A stretch of DNA of 64,000 nt, taken from contig OX579639.1 of the NCBI GenBank assembly GCA_951230915.1, positions 3,720,001-3,784,000 of the forward strand, given 5' to 3'. Origin of the DNA: Antitrichia curtipendula (lineage: Eukaryota; Streptophyta; Bryopsida; Hypnales; Leucodontaceae). Position numbers and translations under genes: made by a program. Shown piece by piece: positions 58,426 to 64,000 of the stretch. The stretch's first letter is position 1. Every line of letters starts with the position of its first letter. Below the pieces are notes generated by a model. That model had not been told where the DNA came from and searched no databases. It saw nothing but the letters and a program-made list of their open reading frames with translations.

Positions 58426-60234
58426 TCTATTGCCTTTGACCGCCTGGTGTTCATTGACTGCTTCTGACCCCTCACACAGTTTTTTTTTTGTTTTTTTTTT
58501 TTCTTGAAACACATGGACAAATTCCATTGAAAGGGGAAAAAGCACACAGAACCAAAGGACCAAGTCCTCGGCGACAATTTTTACATTTTCTAACACATTT
58601 TCAAGCCAAATTAACTTACTATACAAAATCGAGTCAACACACCCAGTGGGGCAAGAGAGAGCAACCAAGAAGATGAGTCATGATAGCAGGCGTAACACAG
58701 TTTTGACAACGTGGGTTTAGGCCTTTAGGGTGAATTCTACCACATACATGTGCGCAAAGTTCTTAATTTCATCCATACAAAAATGAGGACTACTTTATTT
58801 AGTATGTGAAGAATGAACTGTAGCAAATTGTGACCTTTACATTTTCAAATTATAACAAGTTTGGATGATTCACTTTGTAGATAAAAAATGTAGTTCCCCG
58901 AGTTAAAACACTTACAGAAAGGTGTATGAAGATTTCTTACCGTTCGATGAAAATTTACTTGGAATCCAAAGCAAATGTTCTATTTTTTCATTTCTGAGTG
59001 CGAAAAATCAAAAATTGTCCCACATTGTAGACATTTTCAAATATGAAGACTAGAAAGTCAAAACAAGGGAAATGGAATGACAAAGCCTTTTTAAAAATTT
59101 GTGCATTTTATACCTTCTTGAAATTTATAAAATGAGATTATTATCAATTTATTTGCAACATCTTCAAAATACCTGAAATCATTCTAATCATTTTATATTC
59201 TTAGTTACACTAGTTTGAATCTTATGTTCTGAAAAATGTTTAAAATTAAAAATTTGAATTAAGTTTCCAAATATTGTTTGTTAGAGTGGACTAAAGAATA
59301 GAGATGTCTCAAAAATGTTTCTTTCCATCTCCACTTCTTCTTTTGTAGGGAAAAAAAATTATATTAGCTCCCTTTCTCTATTGGACTACATTATCGACTG
59401 CATTTTCTAAATGAATTTTTAACTCCTTCTGACATTCAAAATTTGAGTATTAGAAAATGCAAGAAGTATGTGAAGTTCTTGTTTTATAAGATCCTAGTTT
59501 ACAAAATGAAGTGATTTGTTTCACCCTTCTGAAAAATTGCCATTGAAAATTTTAAAGAACACACATTGTGTTCTTGGTCTTGAAGGGGTTAAATTCGAGT
59601 GCCCAAGATGTTCATAGTGGTGCTTAAAGGTGAAGGTAGCAATAATACAGAAATTCGTCACTAACTAAGTTGGGAGAGGCTTAGAATTTAATCCTTCAAT
59701 GACTACCAAAATACAATGTGTTCTTTTCAAACTTTCAATGGTAAATTTTCAATAAGGTGAAATAGTTCTCAACATTCTTTAAATTGAAAGTTGTAGAGCA
59801 ACAACTTATTAGTTCATATACATGTTGCAGTTCCCAATTTTTTTTCTTTAGGCTCATGGCTCATGACTCCAAGCTCGCACGCTAGCGTCGTTGGTAAGAC
59901 AAAAAGTGCGGAAATAAAACATTACCTTCAACATTTTATGTCTTTCGTCTACATATACAAATGGACATTGCAGAGAACCCTGCAAACTTGTATTTTTAAC
60001 AAGTTTAAAATGTAAGGTTCCACCAAGTGCAATTAAGAACACAGAACAATTAGAATGGTAACAAACTTTTTAAAAGTATTCCAAACAATATTATAATAAT
60101 AGTCATCATCACATTTGAAATATTGAAGTACATATGAATTTTAAACTTATGTGCAGGGTCCAATGTCATTACTTCTGGCCTACTATTTATAAATTATAAT
60201 ATTTGAAAAGCATTGAAAATTAAAGAATCTTTCT
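58426..60234. other. Non-coding region with an eroded TTAA-family end
   Basis: Poly-T run at 58481-58502. GAAGGGGTTAAATT at 59583-59596 looks like a right terminus of the TTAA family without a clear partner. The rest is AT-rich with no supported gene. Confidence 0.4.
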
Positions 60235-61172
60235 TTAACCCCTACAGGTTTTTGACTATGTTTTTACCAATACTGCTCCAAAACTGTCATTTCTAGTACA
60301 AGTACCAAATTTTGAAAAACAAAAAATTTGGGACACATATAACCATAGGATCTTGTAGTAAACTGCTTTGAGAAGATGTGGAAAAAATTTCAGAATTTTC
60401 CACCGTGTACATTGCAAGATAGTAGCGTTTGAAGCGACAAAAATGCTTTTTGTGTCCCTGCAAAAAACTAGGCAGCTGCACTTCACAAGGTCAAATTCAT
60501 ATGAAAAAATGTCCAAAATGGTGGTAAGTCTTTGGATTCATTCTTCAAGGCAAGTTGGCTACATGCTTAAAAAGTTTCAGATCATTTAGAATTGTACAAC
60601 ATATAGGAAAAAAATAGTACATAGAAAGAAGTAGAAAATGATTCAAAATACAAAATTGTAAGGAATTCTGTTATGGAGTTGAAAAAATGCCAATCCCAGC
60701 GGTTGTAATGTTAAAATAAATAATATACACCCAATTTTTTTATTTTTTTCCAAAATATTGAAAATTGAGTTAAATAAAGGACTTCAACGTTTTTTGTCGA
60801 GTAGGGATTCCATAAGTACCCTCAAACTAAGAATCTTCATAAGTTTTGGCTCATTGATTAGAATGGAATGATTCAAAGCTTCCCGCGTATATATAAATCT
60901 AAAGAACCAGTTCAAACTTCTTTTTTTTTTTAAAGATTTTTAAAGAATTTTTTTTTGCTGCATTAGTTGCCCAAAGATCATAGAAAAATACATATCATGC
61001 AATAACTTTTTAACCTTGTTGTCAATTGTTATGAAAATTGTTGGGCCTTAAAGCTACTCCTCGGACACATCTTGTGTGAAAATTTCAAAGAAAAAAAAAA
61101 AATTCCATTCGTAGTGAGCTACCCAAAATCGCTATGTTGCCACAAAATAGTGTTTGGGGCTTTAGGGGTTAA
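60235..61172 (+). mobile_element. TTAA-family transposon, copy D
   Basis: A 938-bp element starting TTAACCCCTACAGG and ending GGGGCTTTAGGGGTTAA. The interior follows copy A in order (CCGTGTACATTGCAAGATA, GAATTCTG, CCAATCCCAGCGGTTG, GAATGATTCAAAGCTTC). Length is within 7 bp of copy A. No credible coding sequence. Confidence 0.7.
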
Positions 61173-61892
61173 TTCTTTTTGGTCATGGTCCTATATGGAT
61201 ACCCGAAAAAGATGTCTGGAGTGCAAGTTCAGTCGATGTCGATGTGTTAAACAAGTTCATGTCCTAGTTACAATGAAATATGACTTCAGAAGATGTAGTT
61301 TTAACTATCTGAACCTATAACATATCCGGAGAAAAAAAATCGTTACACTCGACAAAATCTAGATATTTAGATTTTTTCATGAATTTTAGGTTGAAAAAAA
61401 CAAGCTATGTCTTCTTTACTTAGAATCTTAAGAATAAAGCATTTGGAATGTTCAAAAAGATTCATTTCAATATCATTTTTGGATATGGATTACATGCAGT
61501 CATGTAGTTGTATATTCTATAAAATTCTATAATCTTATCAATAAACATTTAATAAACTGTGCACTAGGATGCTTGCAAATCCCAAAATCTAGCCATTCTT
61601 CTGACTTCTATCAGTACATCCCCAAAAAATGTACGTTTACTAAAAACTTAGTAGGAATTTACATCTTAATCCCATTGAGGTGCATAAGTTCTCTTTTTTA
61701 TTTTAGGATCTTTAATCTTGATCAAAATGCAATAGTTCTTTCCATTTGTTCAAAAAGAAAAATGAAAAAAAATATGAAATATTGAATAAATTATCCAAAT
61801 TTAAGAAGTTTACAAACAAAAAGAACCTTATTAATGTGTCCCAAAAATGATAACCCTATATGGGAGGACCATTGCTCTTTTACCTTTCATTA
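61173..61892. other. Non-coding AT-rich region
   Basis: No supported feature. Confidence 0.4.
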
Positions 61893-62837
61893 TTAAAATG
61901 AATCCCTAGAGGAAGAAGGCTAGTTTTCTGCCAGAAGATACTCAAAATTCCCATTTTTATAGCAAAGATAAAAAAAAAATGAATTCTTTCTTTCACATGT
62001 AACCGTAGGATCTTATACCTAACTAGTATGAGAATGTGTAGAAAAATTCTCAGCATTTCTGACCGCGCACATTGCAAGGTATTTGCATTTCAAGTGAAAA
62101 AAACATTTCACCACAGTGTGGGACTAGATTTTTCAACTTTGAACCTTCTTTATTTTAAATTTGCGCACTACACAGTTCTGACCTTCACATCGTTATAGTG
62201 GAGAATTGAGTTGAGAGTCTACCAGAAAAATATGAAATCAAACGAACTTCATTTTCATTACTAAAATAATTGTTAAGTCTAAGTAGGTACAAGACAAAAG
62301 GAAGATCTTAAATATTAGTATCTTTTATATAGAATTAAAATGCCCAAATCCCAATGCTGAGATTGTTTTAGCCCAAAAACTAAACCATGCAAAACTTTTA
62401 GTTTGGAAAAATTATAAAAATTGCATTTAGAAATGAATCCTTAAAGTAAATTTCTTTAATGGAGATTCTCTAAAAGCCCGAAAAATTAGATTGTCCACAA
62501 CTTCCTCATAGCAAATCCAAATAGAATGAATAGACAGAAATGAACAAAATATAATAGACAAATAGACAAAAGTATAATCTATGGTATAAAAAATCTGTTT
62601 AAATAAAATTTTAATTTCTACAAAATTAATTTTGTTGCCCCCTCTCCCTTGTTTTGAACTTATTTGGGCATAATTTTGGTTCCCGGGCACAAATTGAAAA
62701 AAAAAAATCCCACAAACCTTATCAATTCTTCTATCTTCAAGCAAAATTTAAAAAAGTCAGGCCAAAAAAACTTCCCGCAGATGCTTGCCCAGAATCCCAA
62801 ATGTCCACCGAACCGACAATGGCCCTTTAGGGATTAT
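61893..62837 (+). mobile_element. TTAA-family transposon, eroded copy E
   Basis: About 945 bp. The left end TTAAAATGAATCCCTAGAGG and right end GACAATGGCCCTTTAGGGATTA are mutated versions of the family termini. Internal blocks (CTCAAAATTCCCATTTTT, CCCAATGCTGAGATTG, GATTGTCCACAAC) are colinear with copy A. Confidence 0.6.
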
Positions 62838-63079
62838 GATAACCCTAAATTCCTCTTATTTTCCAATAAAATATTTTTGAGGGTAAAAAAGTATGATTCA
62901 TTTTTTTCTTCTAATGATTCTGATTCCCCATTAGTAGCATTTTCTGACTATTTTTGCCTATAAGATGATCTTCAGATATTGTTATAATCAAAATATCCTG
63001 TGCTTCATATGTTCTAAAATATTTCCACGCACTCAAGTTTTTCTTTTAGTGCAATTAAAATTCAGGTATTTAAGAAATA

Positions 63080-63178
63080 GTCCCCGCCCCGAAGAGTACG
63101 TCCCCGCCTGCGTGCGAGAACGTCCCCGCCCTGCGCCTGCGCCCCCGTCCACCGCCTGCGCCCCTGCCTGTATAAAAG
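63080..63178 (+). promoter_or_regulatory. CGTCCCCGCC box cluster and TATA box
   Basis: At least five GTCCCCGCC/GCCCCCGTCC/CGTCTCCGCCC words occur within about 110 bp around TATAAAAG (63171-63178). The ATG follows at 63312, so the leader is about 100 bp. It is the cleanest example of the promoter type also seen before both kinase-like genes. Confidence 0.7.
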
Positions 63179-63311
63179 GGCGTCTCCGCCCAGTTCATTT
63201 CCACCTCACAACTTCCCTCGTTCCTCCACTTCTCTTGAGCTGGTTGCCTGGGCGGTTGTGGGGTCTTCTACATACTTTATTCACGCACGTTTTTTTCACA
63301 GCATCAACACC

Positions 63312-64000
63312 ATGAACACGCCACCAAGGACGGCGAAGCAACTACGGGACCAAACACGCCCCCGGCAAGGACAGATGCAACGGAAACGCATAAAAGTTTT
63401 ACAAAATCCCACGAAACTTGCCTTCAGAGGTTGGGAAGAGATACCCGATCCATGGACTATGGATATTTGTGCCTATTACATCGAGTGGTGCCACATCGAC
63501 AAATCCTTCCCAAAAGATCGACATAATCATCACCGCAGATTCAACAAGGCCAATTTGAGGTTTTGCACGGATGATGCATTCAAGAATCAATGCATTGATG
63601 TGTACCAAGTACTATACGATCGACCCACCGTGGAGCGAAACGAAGTTCATCTTTTCATTGCACGAGGAGTACATGCGGAGGTCAAACTTGGAAGGAGGGT
63701 GGATTGGTCCACCGTGGTTGAAAGAGGCAAGAAAATCAAAGTTCCAAACCGCACCAACGGATTCATCCCGATGGGTTTCAGAAAATATCCAGAGGGCGGA
63801 CTGGGCCACATCAGGACACAAGTGGAAGTGCCTCAAGACACTTACTCGACATCAGAGTCCGCTCCAAACTCTGACTCGGATGGCACACATACACCGCTGC
63901 GGCCACTGAATACTACTCGGGGCTAGCAACGGGCAAGAAAAAGGAGGGCCTTACGAATGAATGAGAATGACGAAGGTGTTCCACTAGCGGCTCCAAATGA
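63312..64000 (+). pseudogene. Unknown gene, in-frame TAG, cut by window end
   Basis: ATG at 63312, correctly placed after the TATA box, opens 204 codons to TAG at 63924-63926. The same frame then stays open to the window end with a basic start (QRARKRRALRMNENDEG). The product begins with an Arg/Gln-rich stretch (RQGQMQRKRIKVLQNP). A compact region with many aromatic, Cys and His residues follows (GWEEIPDPWTMDICAYYIEW, DRHNHHRRFNKANLRFC), then VHLFIARGVHAEVKLGRRVDW, then an acidic Ser/Thr tail. I recognise no family. The continued open frame suggests the TAG is a nonsense mutation in a longer gene, but a natural 204-residue product is equally possible from this sequence. The promoter resembles those of the kinase-like genes, hinting at shared expression. 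Confidence 0.5.

Noticed and set aside
1..64000. LTR retrotransposons or retroviral-like genes.
   Set aside because: I saw no reverse transcriptase, integrase or gag-like frames and no long direct repeats with TG...CA ends.
1..64000. tRNA, rRNA or spliceosomal RNA genes.
   Set aside because: Scanning for GGTTCGAATCC-type B boxes and known RNA motifs by eye gave only isolated partial matches without cloverleaf support. A tRNAscan-SE or Infernal run would be decisive.

Overview
The window looks like nuclear DNA of a land plant. It has a plant-specific LOB-domain (LBD) transcription factor gene, a plant DUF789-family gene, GT-AG introns, TTTAGGG/AAACCCT telobox-like motifs, CACTA-type DNA transposons and a MULE-type transposase relative. 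The DNA is AT-rich overall and repeat-heavy, and genes stand out as islands of higher complexity. A seed-free plant (bryophyte, lycophyte or fern) is my guess, but the sequence alone does not settle the species. No bacterial, organellar or viral gene block is present.

Layout. 0-5 kb: end of an unknown ORF, a TTAA-flanked transposon, and a broken protein-kinase-like gene on the minus strand with a TATA box and a tandem GGGGACGG array upstream. 5-9 kb: MITEs, foldback repeats, a telobox cluster and unassigned gene-like sequence. 9.3-12.6 kb: a decayed two-exon MULE/WRKY-GCM1-type transposase gene (minus strand). 14.7-17.5 kb: unassigned sequence holding four complex ~72-bp palindromes. 17.8-22.7 kb: two neighbouring CACTA-like elements related to each other in opposite orientation; the first carries a captured TSPO fragment. 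23-30 kb: a multi-exon gene (plus strand), now a pseudogene, encoding a ParB-like domain followed by a permuted DNA-methyltransferase-like domain and split by a third CACTA element. 32.2-34.8 kb: an intact five-exon DUF789 gene. 36-42 kb: MITEs and a TTAA element nested in a CACTA-type element. 45.3-49.4 kb: an intact two-exon LBD gene with a 3.3-kb intron. 50.9-51.7 kb: a mariner-like foldback element. 52.5-56.1 kb: a TTAA element, an orphan CGTCC-rich array and a ~50-bp minisatellite. 56.4-58.4 kb: an intact intronless kinase-like gene with its promoter. 60-63 kb: two TTAA elements. 63.1-64 kb: a CGTCC/TATA promoter driving an unknown gene cut by the window end.

Two conventional genes (LBD and DUF789) and one kinase-like gene are intact. 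The other coding units carry in-frame stops, mostly TAG, and in one case a frameshift and a transposon insertion. Three multicopy-looking genes (two kinase-like, one unknown) share one promoter design: a cluster of CGTCC/GGACG boxes just upstream of a TATA box, 140-200 bp before the ATG. The least familiar items are the ParB plus methyltransferase-like gene, the nested palindromes centred on GTCGGATCCGAC, and the ~0.93-kb TTAA-flanked transposon family.
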